Counted from the first letter of the stretch, positions 50,750 to 64,000 are shown. The stretch is DNA of 64,000 nt from Sitta carolinensis (GCA_032173965.1 CM063288.1:18201501-18265500); one strand, 5' to 3'. Made by a program: numbers and translations. Notes: a model not told the origin generated them from the sequence alone.

Positions 50750-53700
50750 GTAAGACAACATTATATTTAATTAGAATGCTACAAACCAAGAAATTCTAGC
50801 TGGATTTTACCAAGATTCTTCTCTTGTGGTGCCACACCTAGTTTTCAATTAATATTAATAGAGCAAGAGGAGAGGAAATAATAGCCATCTTTGCCACTGC
50901 ATGGATTTTTCATAGCATTTAATTGGGTCTTAGCACAATAATGAAAAATGATGTTGCTCTTTGCAGCTTTCTGGTCCTATGTTTTTTAAGCTTGCATGTT
51001 TGTAATAAGAATTACTTTTGAGTTTGTGTTTTTCATCTCAATTGTGGTCATTGTTGCTGTTGTTTTAAGGTGGTCATCCACAAGTGTTTTCTTTTTCTGC
51101 TGGAGGCTATATTGGTGCTGTATTCTGAATACAAATTGGAGTGTGTTATAAAGCACACAACTGCATCCCTGGGATTGCACAATTTCGATGCAGAGATGTA
51201 CTGTTGCTTCTTTAAGCATTTTCAGTATGAGGCTCTCTTTACTTCCTAAATTCGTCATTTTTTTTCTGTGAGGCATAGGAGATTTATAGGATTCTCCCCT
51301 CCCTCATCTCCCAAAACAGCCTCTCCCTGATGGAAGACAGAATGGAGGACTTGTCTATGACTAAACATGGTTTTGCACTGCTGCATATACCATATGAAAC
51401 ACATATGTTTTATGAATTGACTTATATATATAAGAATGAAATTTTTATTTTGAAACTTCATTCCATATTGCATGAGAGAGAAAAAATATTCCTTTCATTA
51501 TTTTTTTAGAAGCACGATACCCACTGGGAGAGACAGCAGAATGACTCAGGAGGTGGGAAGCTCATGCAGCACCCCCTGACTCTTCTTTCAAACCTTCTGG
51601 TCTTTTTTCTTACCTTCTCTTAATTATACCAATAATGGTTTTATTTGGGAAAAACAACTCAGAAATGCATTGACTTACAAAGTCATAGATTAGAGAAGGG
51701 GCTCAGAAACCAGTTTGTAAAAAAATAGAGAATGTGCAATCAGTTCTTTCCCCTGTTGCTTTCTATTATAAGGTGGTAAGTAGCACTTCATCAAAATTTT
51801 CACACACCTATGTAAAGGCAAACTATTTTCTTTTTGTGGTGATTAGTGAAGCAACAAAAAATTGCCTTTTGGGATTTGGATGCTTGAAGCTGTGTTGGTT
51901 TTAGATGATTCCATAGATACAAGAGAAACATTGAGAAGGTTCACACGCATTCTTGCTATCTCTGCAGGTTGCCTGCTCAGCTGCATTTTTCTGATCAATG
52001 TTTTCAAAATACATATCTGGGTATGGCTGAGCCATTGCAATGTCTGAAGGTCTTTTCACTAGATGGTAAAGGTTCCTTCATTATTGAACGGATCTGGAGA
52101 AATGATGAATGATCATGTCTAAATGATCTGCAATTTCCTCTGGTGACAAATGCATTAAATAAATGATGCTCTCATATGTCTATAGGCCCCACTTCAACAA
52201 CAAAAAGACATGTCAATAGGATGACTCACATTCTCAACATCAGGCAAGTGGATAAATACCTGGCTCTGTTCTCTTGATTTTGAGACTGCACCAATTTTCA
52301 GAGAAAAAAGAATATTTGTAATCACAAAAATTTTGCAGCATTCATAAAATGCAGTTAGTAGGTCATATGGGCATGTAGCTTCAAAGGCAATCTTTAGATT
52401 ATCTCTTCTGTTTAGAAAAATAAAAGAAAATCAAGTGAGTTATTATAGCCCTTAAAGGAAAATATTGAAGTAGAATTCTTAAAGACTTTGAGTATATTTA
52501 CTGTGAACATTAGGTCTTGGAAATAGAGGCACATAAATGGCTGCATCATATCAAAACATGATCCAGTAACCTTTCACTATGAATAAAGTTGGGTATTTCT
52601 GAAGGAGTTCAAGCAAAACTTGACCCTAAGAGAAAGCTGACTCTTCCTTTGTTATGTGAAACTTAAGTATAGGGGCTATTAAAGCCTGCTTATTATTTTT
52701 GAATAATGAATTACTCTAATTGTAGTATACTTTGTACTCATATAATCACCAGATCTCAACAGCAGAGACCAGTGTACCTACCTTGCAGCAAAAGCAAGAG
52801 CCCAGCATCAGTTATGCTGCCAGTGCTGCTTCTTTGATTTCACCTCAGACCTTGATGAATACATTTGTGTGGTCACTACCTGCAGCTCTACTCCACCCCC
52901 AAGTAGCCCTAAAGACTCTCCCACCAAAGGATGGAGAGGACACTGAAATCTAATATAGTCTATCTGCTTGATGCATACCTGGTAGCAAGAAATGCAACTG
53001 TAATCCTGTTACACACTCAGCCCTCAGATGGAGCACAAAAGATCTCAAGCAAGACTTTTACTGTGTTGTTTCCAATGTTTTAAGGCCACAGATATGCTCC
53101 CACCAGCTTCTCCAAACCACAGTGTGGATCCTTTGCAGCTGCAGGCCCTGGTCCTGCATTCCCCCTGAGTGGAAGCAGCCTCTTGCCCATCAGAGGCCTC
53201 CTGTTTCTCTCTTGCCCTCAGTCCCAAGCTTGCCAAGCAGGCGTCATGAATCCCAGGGCCTCCTTTCTAGAGGCTTCCTGAAGTCACTTGAATAAATCCA
53301 TTTCTTGTACCTCCTCTCCTCTCACAGACACCAGTCATAGAAATGCTGGGTGAGAAGACATTTCTGCTAATGGTCACTTGTATCTCCGGTTCCTTTGTTG
53401 CTGTCTTTAAAAGACAAATAATGTAGCTCATTTCGCAGAGGTGGTAATGAGGAGAGGCAAATGATGTTGTGAACAACTAAATGCCTTAAGGATTAAAAAA
53501 AAACAAACAAAAAAAAAGCTAAGGAAATCAATCATTCTGTATTTAATGCATGCTTGGGAAGATACACTGTAAAGGTTTGGGACCAAAATACTGACAGAGG
53601 ACAATTTAAAGAAATATTGAATAACTATATTCATACTCTTCAGTTCAAATTCCAAGTTTGCAACTTTACCTCTCTTAGTTTTGCTTCTGAATCTACTATT

Positions 53701-55650
53701 GTTCCTTTTCCAGCCCTTACCTCCACCTGAACTTTGTCTGCTTCCTCTTTCTGCCTCTGATTTGTTTGGGACCAGCAGAAGGGTTTTGCTTCCACTCCTG
53801 CTTCCAGTGCTGGGTGCCTCAACAGTTCTCAGTATTAACTGTGCTGAAGGGGCTGCTAATGTAGAAACACAGCAACACAGCCAACACATGGCAGCTCTCT
53901 AAGTATTTATTACAAGCTGCTAAGCAGCTTTTTCTGAGCATATCTAGAAATTATTTTAGAGAAGTGTTGAATGGCCAGATTTCAATAAATTTAAAAGGCG
54001 CAACAAGACTCAAACTCATATATTGCTTGAGCAGCCTACTTGACACAATCCATAATAAATAGATTGTGGCAAAAGTTCTCAAAAAAGCTGGCTGGAAATA
54101 CATTTCAATGCTGCATTATTACCACCATGCTTCTTAAATAAACACAAAACCAGTTTTTAATCTTCCTATTAAAAAACCCAACAACATAGATTTATCATTA
54201 TTGCTCGTTTAACTTGTAGATTAGGGAAATAATACTGTCAAACTTTTTCCAATAAGCAGACTAAAAATGTAATTTTTCTATTAAATGGTGAAGTTTTTGT
54301 TGTTATAAGTATTCAAACTGAAAGAGGATACATGAATCTGCATTAGGAAGTTGATATTTTCTTTCTAATTTCATTGAAAGAAATATCTCACCACTTATAG
54401 TGCTGTTAAAGAAATAAATCAAGACTCAGCAATTAACATTTGGCAAAGTAGAAAGCATTATGAAGTGATTCACATGATGGAAACATTAAGCAAACAAAAC
54501 TCTGTCCGGTTGTTCATACTATATGGGAAAAAATTTAAAATAAAAAAATTAGCAATAACTTATTTTTATGATTCTTGAGCTGAAGTTCAGTGATTGTTCT
54601 ATGTGAAGTTCTTAGGCTTTGAGTAATTGTGATCCTACTTGCTGCTTGACTCTTTGCTTGGTTTCCACTGATTTTGACCTGATGAATCATTGTAGCTAAC
54701 GTTAGTTGGTTGTCACCATCTTTCTGGAGATCCTCACAGGTGGCTGCCATTATGCATTAAAAAAGCAAACTTCCTTCCCCAAGAAAGAGGCTCGTGTTCA
54801 ATAAGATAATGATTGCTCCATGCAGGGTACAGCTACCTTACCTGCACAAACTTATAACACATAGCATAAGCAGGCATGCATTTGAAGATGATGGATGTCC
54901 AGGTTTTGAACGTACAGCAAACGGTCTTCTGAGGTGGCTTTGTCTTATGAGAGGGGGTGCTGGGTTTTATGCCATAAGGCGCTACTGTCAGGCCTTAAAA
55001 GGACTGGTGTGTTGTAACATACATCTTTTGAGTAATTCAGATGTCAAATCACCTGCTCTAGCCAAAATATTGGGTACTGTTCAAGACTGCAGTAAAAAGC
55101 AGGATGGCAGCAGGTCCAGCCAGCCTTTAGCTCAGCACTTTGTTTTCAAAGGCAGCATCTGTGCTGTATGGAACTGTACAAGCCTACCTGATTATTTTGG
55201 CCTGCTAACTTCTGACTCCATGGCTTTCTGGTCAGCGATGCTGAGCTAACTCAGTTAAAGCTACAATGTTTCCCCATGTACTGCTGTCATTCCTCTCACA
55301 GCAGGGCGAGCGTTGCCTTAGTTGAATTACTTACTACCAGAAGGCTTTCAGAGTGGGGCAGAAACCCTCTTCCTCTCTGAAAGGAAGGCAATTATACATA
55401 ACTTTTTTTCTATATCATCTTCACCATGTTTCACCATTCTCAATATAACTGCAAAATCCTCCACAGACTTTGACCCCGATGTAGTTTTGTTTGATGATAA
55501 ATGTAAATGACTCACTCTGAAATTAGGAGTCTGACTCAAGTTCTCTAAAGCAATACACTGTGTTCTAGACTCACCCATTTGTCTCAGTAGGATAACAGAT
55601 ATATTAAGAGCTGGATTCCATACATGTATACAAAATGGAGACAGATACAT

Positions 55651-55695
<45 letters not shown>

Positions 55696-58600
55696 CAGTC
55701 TGTGATCACAAGAAAAACAGTGGCCAGAGTTTAATGAATCATAAACTGTGGGGAGCAAGGTTAGAAACAAATGTCTTTTGCCAAGACACTGGGATCTGAA
55801 TTTGCTGTTCAAAAATGAGTTCCATAAACAGGTGCCAGCACCCAAGTATCTAAGCAAATCATGTGCTTTTAGGCAAGTATATGGCAAATTTCTAAACAAA
55901 CATTATAATGAAACAAGGACTCTGCCCAGGATAGTTGAAATTTGACAGCCTATCTTTAAGTATGCTAATTGTATTTCGTGTATAAGTAAACATTTATACC
56001 AAAGGCAAACCAGTGAAAAATCCTACTTCTTGGGCCACAAGGCAAGCTTTATTAGATAAATCTTTCCTCCTGGAAGTCTCTGGCAAAGTTATTTTAACTG
56101 GCACTGTAGCATGCAAGGTTGTACCCAAAGAGTTTAACAGGTGTATTTGTAGAGTGTGGGAGCTCCATGTGTTTTCTCTTTGCTGAAAGTCAATAATGCA
56201 ACCATGGAAACTAAAAGATAAGTACTGACACCAGGCAGGATGAAAAAATCTTCCATCTGTAGTTGTGTTAACCTGAAAGCAGGCATGGGGCAAACACTGC
56301 AAGATTGTTTGCAGATTGAGACTTCGGTGATGGCTGCACAAACACCCTGTGCAAATGCGTTCACAAAGGTTAGATTTTTCAGTGCAGAGGCTGGTTTCCA
56401 TTTTGTAAAATGGGAAACACCACAAAAGTGTTGACAGTAAACAGCCTCCCAAGTACCATGATAAAACTCCTGAAAAGTTCTTCTAGTGAAGCAATGAGAA
56501 TATGCTTTGAAAATACTGGGGCGCAGGTTGAGCTCTACTTTCATTTGGCTTCTATAAAATACCAACAGATTAAATGGAAAGCACAGAATTTTACAAAATT
56601 CTTTTGCTCAGAAGCAATGGGAAGATGGAAATCTTTAAATCATTTAATCTTTAATCTTTAAATTTATTAAGGAAGTCAATTTGATTAAAAAGAAATAGAC
56701 TGTAAATGTTACTGGACCACACTTAAAAGACTCACTTTTCAACAGAATGAAATTTTACTTCTGGCAAACAATTTGCTTTTGTAGTTATGTTGGCTTACCA
56801 TGCAACAGTCATAACATTTTCAAGACCTATTGTTTCCAATTTTTTAATGGTATTTTCAGTTAGAGTTAACATTTAAAGTGCTTCACAGCCTTTATGTTTG
56901 TGACCGTAAAAAGATATTTGTACTTTTGCCAGATGAAATTTTTTATGCCTATCATGGTCTTTGATCTGAAGCAAAGCTTTGGCTCACAAAGCCAATCTGA
57001 AGGCAGGCTACTCTCACACACAGAAATCTGGTACTTTACTCCACTAGTATTCCTCAGGGGAAAAAAACTGAACATAAGCCTCAGGGAATGATGATGATGA
57101 CCTTTAATGTTATATGGGACACTTGGGTGTTATTACTCATGCTGATATCTTGCTCTGTGAAGTGGCAGAGGCTGGGAACTCTGGAGAAGTGTTCTCCATT
57201 GCTAGGAAAGGAATTATATAGCTTTTCTCAGTATTGACCTCACTTCCAAATTAGTTCACAGATTCACACATTCTCAAAATAATCTGTCCTTAGTGAGAAA
57301 GATGAAGGATATGATGCAGAAATGGGGTGAGCTGGTATAAATACTGTGAGGATGGGCAAATGGCTCTGGAATTGTGGTAAGAAGAGGAAATATCGTCTGG
57401 GAATCTAGGTGATAGATATCTAGAGAATCTAGAGAAGACTGACTGATGGGAAAGAAACAGTCAAATGTAGGGTGGGGGAAAGAGAAATTTTATAAGGTTA
57501 TACAAGTTGAGGTTATATGAAATAAAGTTGAATAAAATGTAAAGGAAATATTGATGTGTATCCATGTTTCTGTACAGAAATAAGTAGTGTGACATGCATG
57601 GCACCTGTGGGAAAACGTCCTTGCAGTGGTACAGCTCCAAGTTGCAGGTGACACTGTGAGCAAGGAATGTTTCTAAGAACTCTTTGGGAGCTCCTGTATT
57701 CCCTCTAATCAGAACCTGTTTTGTTGGCTCAAACATAGTGGGAATGGAAAAACTCTCCTGAGAAGGTTTTCAACATCTGCTCTGTTTTATTCACATACCA
57801 ACAAATGCAAATGGAATATATAAAAAAACCCCGTACACCTAGGAAATTATTCTGAACTGGAAAAAAATTATCAAACTCCACTGAACAAATTTAATTTCCA
57901 AATATTCCAGTTGCAATTGTCTGCAGTTGTATTGTAGCCTAGAATTTTGTAGATTGTCCTCAGCAATCTTTCTTATGCCCATAATTATAAAATATTATAA
58001 TGAACAAGCCTCCACTCCCTTTTTTTTTTTTTTTTAAGTTACCTTGAAACTGAACCTGCATTTTTAAAGAAAGTGACTGAACTTTAAAGCTGTTAATTGT
58101 TTTCTCCCTTTTATGAAAACAATCAGGAGCTATACAGAATTACTTTGGGGCAGATATATGATGCAAGTATTCAGCTTTCCATTTCTGGCACATTTCCATA
58201 CTTCTGTGCCACTTCTCCTTTTTTTTTCCTAACATCACTACCCAGGAAAGTGATGTCCAAGTATGAAACAGGGCATCCATGTTATTGCAATAATGCTTTA
58301 CCATAAGGTAACTTACTAAGAGTTTCTCATAATTTGTGTGTGTTTCAGCGGAGACAGTTTTTAAATTAGGGGACTGGTATAATGTTACTGTGACATAGAT
58401 AGAAACACACAGTAACACACACAACAGGTGTTTAGGTAGAGAAGAAGAAAAGAAGTCTTTCTTTTATTGTTGACCTCGTATCTATAAGTTTCTGGACAGT
58501 GATCAGAGATTGGACAGAGAGGTTACCACCTCTCCATCTTCACTGGTCACTTGAGAAGTCCATCAGGTGATATCTTTTACAAAGGAATGCAAACATGATT

Positions 58601-61600
58601 CTTGTTTATCTTACAATTCATGAGAACTGACTCCACTATACTAAAACAAATCAGAACGATTATTTTCAAAGACAACAGTATAATCCACACTGGGCAGAAT
58701 GTTAGAATAAACACTCCTAACCATCTCCTCTGATCCCACACTTATGAACCTGCATTGCTCCCTCAGACCTTTCAAGTTTCTTGGTGGAATAGTGATACCT
58801 TCTTGCTCTTACTCAACTGTATGTGTTGACCATAGGCACTTTGTCCCTCAGGATCAATTGATCCATAAAGATGTTTTCATAGTATTCAGAATATTCTCAA
58901 TTTATGTCTTGATATGACAGGTTTTGAGGACAGTATAAAAGGCAAACAGAAAATGGGCCTGGCAAACTGTTTCAGGATTTTTTTTAATGGCATTTCTATT
59001 TAATTGTGGCCAATTAACTACTCTGTTTCCTTTCAGGTCCAAAAAAATCTTCTAAATTTAATAGAGATTTGTTTAATGCTTTCTAATGTTATATATCTGA
59101 CTGAGCTTTTCATTACCCAGGGAAACAAACGTGCTGGTTGGGTCACCAGGGAGTAGTGATGATATTTGCTCTCTGTCTTTCCATGGGACATGAAGGGGAT
59201 GAAGGTGCAGCTCTAAAGCTTTCTAAGAGCTCCTGTGTGATGGTCTGGGAAATCCTACATAAACATTTGGCCGTGTACTGCACAAATCACCAGCCATATT
59301 ATTCATCATAGGATCTAATTTTATGCTGTTTGGTTTAATTTTTCCCCTTGGTTGCTAAACTTTGAATATACATCCAGCCTTACGTGTCTCCCACTGGCGA
59401 CATCTTCATTTAAAATACATAGTTACTCAGCTGTAGAGATGCCTGTAGTATGAAGCTTTGGACAGTTGGCAGAATTGTAATACATAATAACTATAAAAAT
59501 TACAGTAATTAATACATTAATAATGTTGAGTACTACAAGAGGAATATTCTATTTTCTCCCTATCTCTGTCAATGAGTATCAGAATGCAGACCCCATATAT
59601 TTTCATATGTCATTCTGGTTCCCAAACCACACGAGGTTCTGCTTCTTAAAATAAAAAATGGAACAATGATAATAGGTGCAAAATAAATGGCTGATCTTTA
59701 GTAAGGAGGTGTGGAAGTAAAAGGATCCACTAAATATTTCACATTTAAAAAATCACATTATAAGTATGCTAGTAAGTGGCAAAATCAGGAACCAGTTGTG
59801 GAACCCTGAATTAAGGCTGTCTTTACATTCTAGAAAGCACACATATGATCTGTATCCACATGTGAAAACAGCAAGTTTGCGTGAACTGCCTGCCATCAGG
59901 CAGTACTGAGTACTTATCTCTTGCCCCTTCTAGTCAGTCCAGAGAGACAGGCACTTGTAGGGCCCAGCTTGCCTCATCTTAAGGTAGATATCTGAAATAG
60001 GTCAGAAGAATTGTCTTATACAGGACCTGTTTTTCTCCAGAAATATGAAAGGAGTTCAGATAGGCTTAGATGCAGATGCCAATAGATACATGTATCTGAT
60101 GCCAGAGAAGGCAAACCCTACTTGTGGCATGGCCAGTTCTCCAAGACAGCATACAGACCTTGCATGAAGGACATAGTTATCATCCTTTTCCCCTTCTCGC
60201 TAGTCACTGCTCCCGATCCCTGTGCTGCACCAACAAATCAAGGAAGTCTCCTCCAAAACAAATCTCACTGCTTTTAAGAGCTCATCCATATTGTATACTA
60301 CATCAGACAGTGAACATTGCATTACAGTATCTACTGACAAATGCACCAAAACTAAAGCAGATCTCAATTCTATGCTGTCATTTCAGTCCTTCTTCCTACA
60401 GTAATAGATCCTTTTTACTGGAGTGTTCCTACACAATTTTAAGGAGACCATATTGATACACATATGAATGAGTTATTGAATACATGTTTACACATACTAC
60501 ACAGAGCTCTTGTTACATTTATAAAGTCTTTTTCACATCTTTTTGTCCATCCTTCCAATTAATTCCAGTCCAGTTATCTCAAGTTTTTATTTCTTTTCTT
60601 GTCCATTCATCCCAAGCTTTTCTGCTTTTTCCTATCTCTGCTTCCTCCATTATACTGCCTCCCCTGCTTCTCTTTTCCTTGACTGGTCCCCATCCTGGTC
60701 TCTTTTGATTTCAAACTGATCAACCTAGATGAATTTCTTGATCATAAAAATCTAGTTTATGTCTTTGAGTTTTTCATGTCTCTCCAACCAGCCTGCAGGA
60801 CTACCGCAGCCAATTTTAAGACAGTTGCTTTATCCAGGCAGACAGTTCTTACACGTATCAGTTCCCTGGAGGTTTCTTATGCTGCTGGTCTTCAGCCTGA
60901 GATATGTCTCCCTTTTTTCCTAAATGCCCCCTTTTCCTTCTGTATTACTTTCTGAGTTTTTTATGGGGGTTTTTTCTCTTTTGTTTGGTTTGGTTTCTTT
61001 AATAACCAACATACAGAATGATTTAGAATGAAAAGATGAAAGCAATTCCCACTCCTGGGTCAGCAGAGTCCACAAAGACAGACTTCAGTTGGAGGAAAAT
61101 CCCCTCAGATGGACAAATGAAACAGTAACAGAAAAAACCCGCATTATCCCTGTAATTCACACCTTTAAATCTCTGGGGTGTTCTTTCAAATACATGCAAC
61201 CTAATTTTTCAAAATTTTTCAACTCTAGGCAAGTATTATAAATACCATTCCAAAAGAAAAAGCCCCAAATTCAGAATGTGACTTATTCATGCTTTGAAAA
61301 TTGGCAACTAAAATTTTAAGGATAAATACATATACAAATCCTTTTTCTTAGAAACAGTTTCATTTGGCTTGAAGCTTCCCTCCAAAAATTTGTCTTAGGC
61401 AAAAATGTAAAATTTTAGCCCCAGCACTTCAAGTTTGGCATAACCAAGCAAGGGAAAAAACCCCAAAAAACCAAACCAAAACAAAAACTAAAAAAACCAA
61501 CCAGACAGGTCAACGTCAAGTGTCTCAGTAATAAGCAGTACTGTCAGCCCCATCTGCAATTAGCATGAGACATCACAACCTGTAACTAGTAGCTGACTTG

Positions 61601-62670
61601 GATCCATCTGCACTCTGTCCCTAAGGATATAGTAAGAACTGCTAACCACAAACCATCATAAGACTGAAAGAATATTTAAAAGTAAATATGAGATCTCATC
61701 TGTGACTTAATTTCCAGAATCACTGAAACCATTTTTCTTCTGGTTTATTTGAAATGGCACTTTACTGAAACAAATCCAACTCTTCCATTCCAGTAGCTAA
61801 GGGATTCTGGTGGGGACTTTGGGATTTCTGGCATGAGAAAAGAAGTTGAGCTGTGTAGTTGGGCTTTTTTTGTAGTTGCGCTTTTTCGTGTGTGTCATTC
61901 TTTCTCCTTTAGAGACCTTGGTACGTTTCCAGGTGCAGCTACATAGTAGGGGCATGAGTAGCACTTAAGAGGAAACATTTTGTGGCAACCTGCCCTTGAA
62001 GGTTGATAGATATCCAGGGAGTTAATGCTTCTTTCAAGCTGCATTAACTCCTGCAGGAACCCCTTGGCAGCTGGTGCTGTGCAGCTGCAGGGAGCCTATA
62101 AGCGTCGGTACAGTTCCCGGGGGGGAATTCTCATCTGTTATCCATGGAGATATTTGTTTCTTCCATGTGGGATGGTCCTCATGCTTTCTGTGCCGATTGT
62201 GTTTTGGGTTTGGAAGTTTCTCAAGAGGCAGTTGTGTTTGTCACTAGTCAGCTATCTTTGCAAATGAAAGCCTATTTAGAAAATGCTCTGTTTAGATCCA
62301 GGTTCTCTGTTTATTTTGCAAAGTTAGAAATTGGACATGTACCCCTCATGTCCTCTCACATATACTAAGTAAAAACTCAGGGGTTTTGGCATGTAGTGGA
62401 TGAGGCTAATTTTTAATCAAAAATACACCAACAGCTTGAAATGAGTGAAGATGATGTAAAAACTGTCCCAGCACCCCACTCCCCAGGTCCGTTTCTATGG
62501 TTTTACAGTCATCGTTTCCTATTTAAAAAAGCCCCACAACACACCCGCCCACCCGGAGCAGGGGAATTGGCTGGCTGCAGGCAGTAGGCAGTATGGCTGA
62601 CTGATCCAAAACAGACGGTGCACAAATTTAACTGAAGGAGGGATGGTGATCCCCGTTTTTTTTCTCCCCG
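50750..62670. other. Candidate first intron of SCN2A, left part
   Basis: About 12 kb of AT-rich sequence without a convincing exon. Short open frames are scattered and unsupported. It contains a 39-base poly-A tract (55653-55691), a poly-T tract near 58020-58036 and an A/C-rich low-complexity patch at about 61450-61500. I see no sodium channel coding exon on either strand. Confidence 0.5.
55653..55691. repeat. Poly-A tract, 39 bases
   Basis: The longest homopolymer in the window. No recognisable SINE or processed-gene body precedes it. Confidence 0.95.
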
Positions 62671-63484
62671 ATGTTAAAGCCTGAATTTGGTTGCATCGCT
62701 GCTCAGCTCAGCTCCTGGGACAGCGGGGAGGGACCTGGCCCGGCGGGGCTCCGCTGTCCCTCGCTGGTCGCTCTGAAGGGCGGGTTCTCCTCAGCAACCC
62801 GTTCCACTTCTGCCTCTCCTGCCGTTATCTGCCCCACACACCTGCTCCTCCCGCCCCTCCGGCTTCGCCCTTGTGTCCGGGCCCGGCCGCAGCCGGGGCC
62901 AGCTGTCCCCCCGGAGCAGGCCGTGTGTCAGCGGAGGCTTTGCGGGAGTCTCCGCGGGCGGCGGCGCTCCCCCCGCGCAGCGCGGTGCCGCGGCCGCCGG
63001 ACCGGTTGCTTGGCAACCTCCCCTGGGCGCCGCGCCATTGCGGAGCCCGGCAGCTCCCCGACCGCCTCCCCAGCCGCCTTTTCACTCGGGCTCGTCGCTT
63101 CCAGCGACACCGGGCTGCCCGTCTCCCCTCGCCGTGGCCGCGGGGGGTGCAGCGGCTCAGGGCGGCGGCTCGGCTGCCGCACCTGCGGGGCCGCCGGCGG
63201 GGCGGGCTGGGCGGTGGCGCCCGGCGGGCTCCGCCCGGCCGCCCCAGCCTCACGGCCCTGCCCGCCCGCAGCGCCCCGCTCGCCGCAGCGCCCGCCGCCG
63301 GGGCCGCTCCGCACTGCCGGCTCACTACGGGCGGCTGCAAATGTTCTGCGTGCAAGTGGAGGCTGCTCGCAGCAGCTCATGGAGATCGAGGGCTCGGTCC
63401 GTGGCCCTTTGTGCCTGGCTCCAGGGAAGCTACGCTCGGCTTCCCTGTCGGAGCCTGCCCTGGGCTTACGTAAGCGATAACTGA
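62671..63484. promoter_or_regulatory. CpG island, candidate alternative promoter
   Basis: Roughly 800 bp of very GC-rich sequence with dense CpGs contrasts sharply with its flanks. Long open frames on both strands are a by-product of GC content and look like no known protein. It includes GTTGCTTGGCAAC (63005-63017), which fits the RFX X-box pattern RYYNYY-N-RRNRAC. It also includes the palindrome CTTACGTAAG (63465-63474), which holds a bZIP-type TTACGTAA and can serve as a GTAAG donor on either strand. A TATAAAAG box follows at 63538-63545. It could be an alternative SCN2A promoter or belong to another transcript. Confidence 0.6.
63005..63017 (+). promoter_or_regulatory. RFX X-box-like motif
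   Basis: GTTGCTTGGCAAC fits the X-box half-site pattern with a 1-nt spacer and is nearly palindromic. X-boxes bind RFX factors and are enriched in promoters of ciliary and neuronal genes. Its position inside a CpG island makes function plausible. Only the motif itself is observed. Confidence 0.5.
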
Positions 63485-64000
63485 AAAGGCACAGTCTTAT
63501 TCATAGGTTGTGTTTGCAGCAGAAGACAGTAAGAGTCTATAAAAGTAGAATCACAGAGTACTTCCCACAATAATTTGTTAGTATGCTCAGAATCGTGATT
63601 TATGTTGCTCCTCAAAAACTTCTAGGCAGATGTTTGGGAGATATTAGAATCTCCCATCTACCTGGTGCCTTGTACCCAGAAGGATATAAATTATATATGA
63701 ATTTTCTGTAGCCATGCTGTAGTTAAGATTAATTGGTGATTTAATTCTAAACATCTTTGCATAATGCCCAAACTGGGAATGCTAATTCTGAGTTCTGGTT
63801 TGTCAGGAAAGAAATCACAGCATGTTTTATTAACAGCATAAGTAGTCAGCACATTCTCCTATTCAGGCATCTGGAAATATCTAGCTCATCCCATACATAT
63901 GGCACTCTGTTATCATTACATCTTTGAATTGTATATTCATTCTCCCCACACAAACACACTAAAAATGGATATATCTCTAGCCTGACACTTACACAAGACT

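Noticed and set aside
50274..50753. 159-codon plus-strand frame through the candidate SCN2A first exon
   Set aside because: It runs straight through a consensus splice donor and shows no family resemblance. The paralogous SCN3A exon has no matching frame, so it is more likely untranslated sequence.
55348..55899. 183-codon minus-strand frame with a run of phenylalanines
   Set aside because: It reads through the 39-base poly-A tract as poly-Phe. There are no flanking splice sites or homology.
62671..63484. Overlapping open frames of up to 269 codons in the CpG island
   Set aside because: High GC removes stop codons. The frames overlap on both strands, lack domains I recognise and show no consistent splice structure.

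Overview
This is vertebrate nuclear DNA, almost certainly from a bird. It is AT-rich and repeat-poor, and the only interspersed repeats I recognise are fragments of CR1 LINEs, the main avian retroposon. Introns are compact. The dominant feature is the 5' two-thirds of a neuronal voltage-gated sodium channel gene on the minus strand. N-terminal, I-II linker and II-III linker residues identify it as SCN3A (Nav1.3) rather than SCN2A or SCN1A.

Positions 1-25,344 hold sixteen consecutive SCN3A coding exons plus the alternative copy of exon 5, read right to left. They encode residues 1 to about 1140: the N-terminus, domain I, the I-II linker, domain II and most of the II-III linker. Domains III, IV and the C-terminus lie left of position 1. 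Exon lengths and phases fit the family exactly except for exon 9. That exon is one base short and frameshifted inside DIS6, which could be an assembly error or a real lesion. The gene contains a U12-type AT-AC intron and mutually exclusive exons 5N (Asn209) and 5A (Asp209). An upstream ATG opens a 94-codon reading frame that overlaps the true start.

Positions 25,345-40,260 are read as the long 5' intron of SCN3A. A candidate non-coding first exon ends at 40,261. It lies beside a GC-rich promoter that carries a roughly 0.6-kb C-rich minisatellite (about 40,605-41,222).

Positions 41,300-50,250 are mostly featureless AT-rich intergenic DNA with a CR1 fragment, a (TA)n tract and homopolymers. 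A small GC-rich island at 48,960-49,110 contains a 19/21 match to the REST/NRSF element RE1, the classical neuron-restrictive silencer of the type II sodium channel gene.

At 50,280-50,750 there is a second GC-rich promoter and a candidate plus-strand first exon. Its sequence and block order match the SCN3A promoter and first exon. I read it as the head-to-head 5' end of the paralogue SCN2A, whose coding exons would lie right of the window. The two genes would thus diverge from promoters about 10 kb apart with the REST site between them. Positions 50,750-64,000 would be SCN2A 5' intron. They contain a strong CpG island at 62,670-63,480 with an RFX X-box-like motif, possibly an alternative promoter.

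No tRNA, rRNA, CRISPR, prophage or retrovirus was recognised. Most short open frames in the window are chance.
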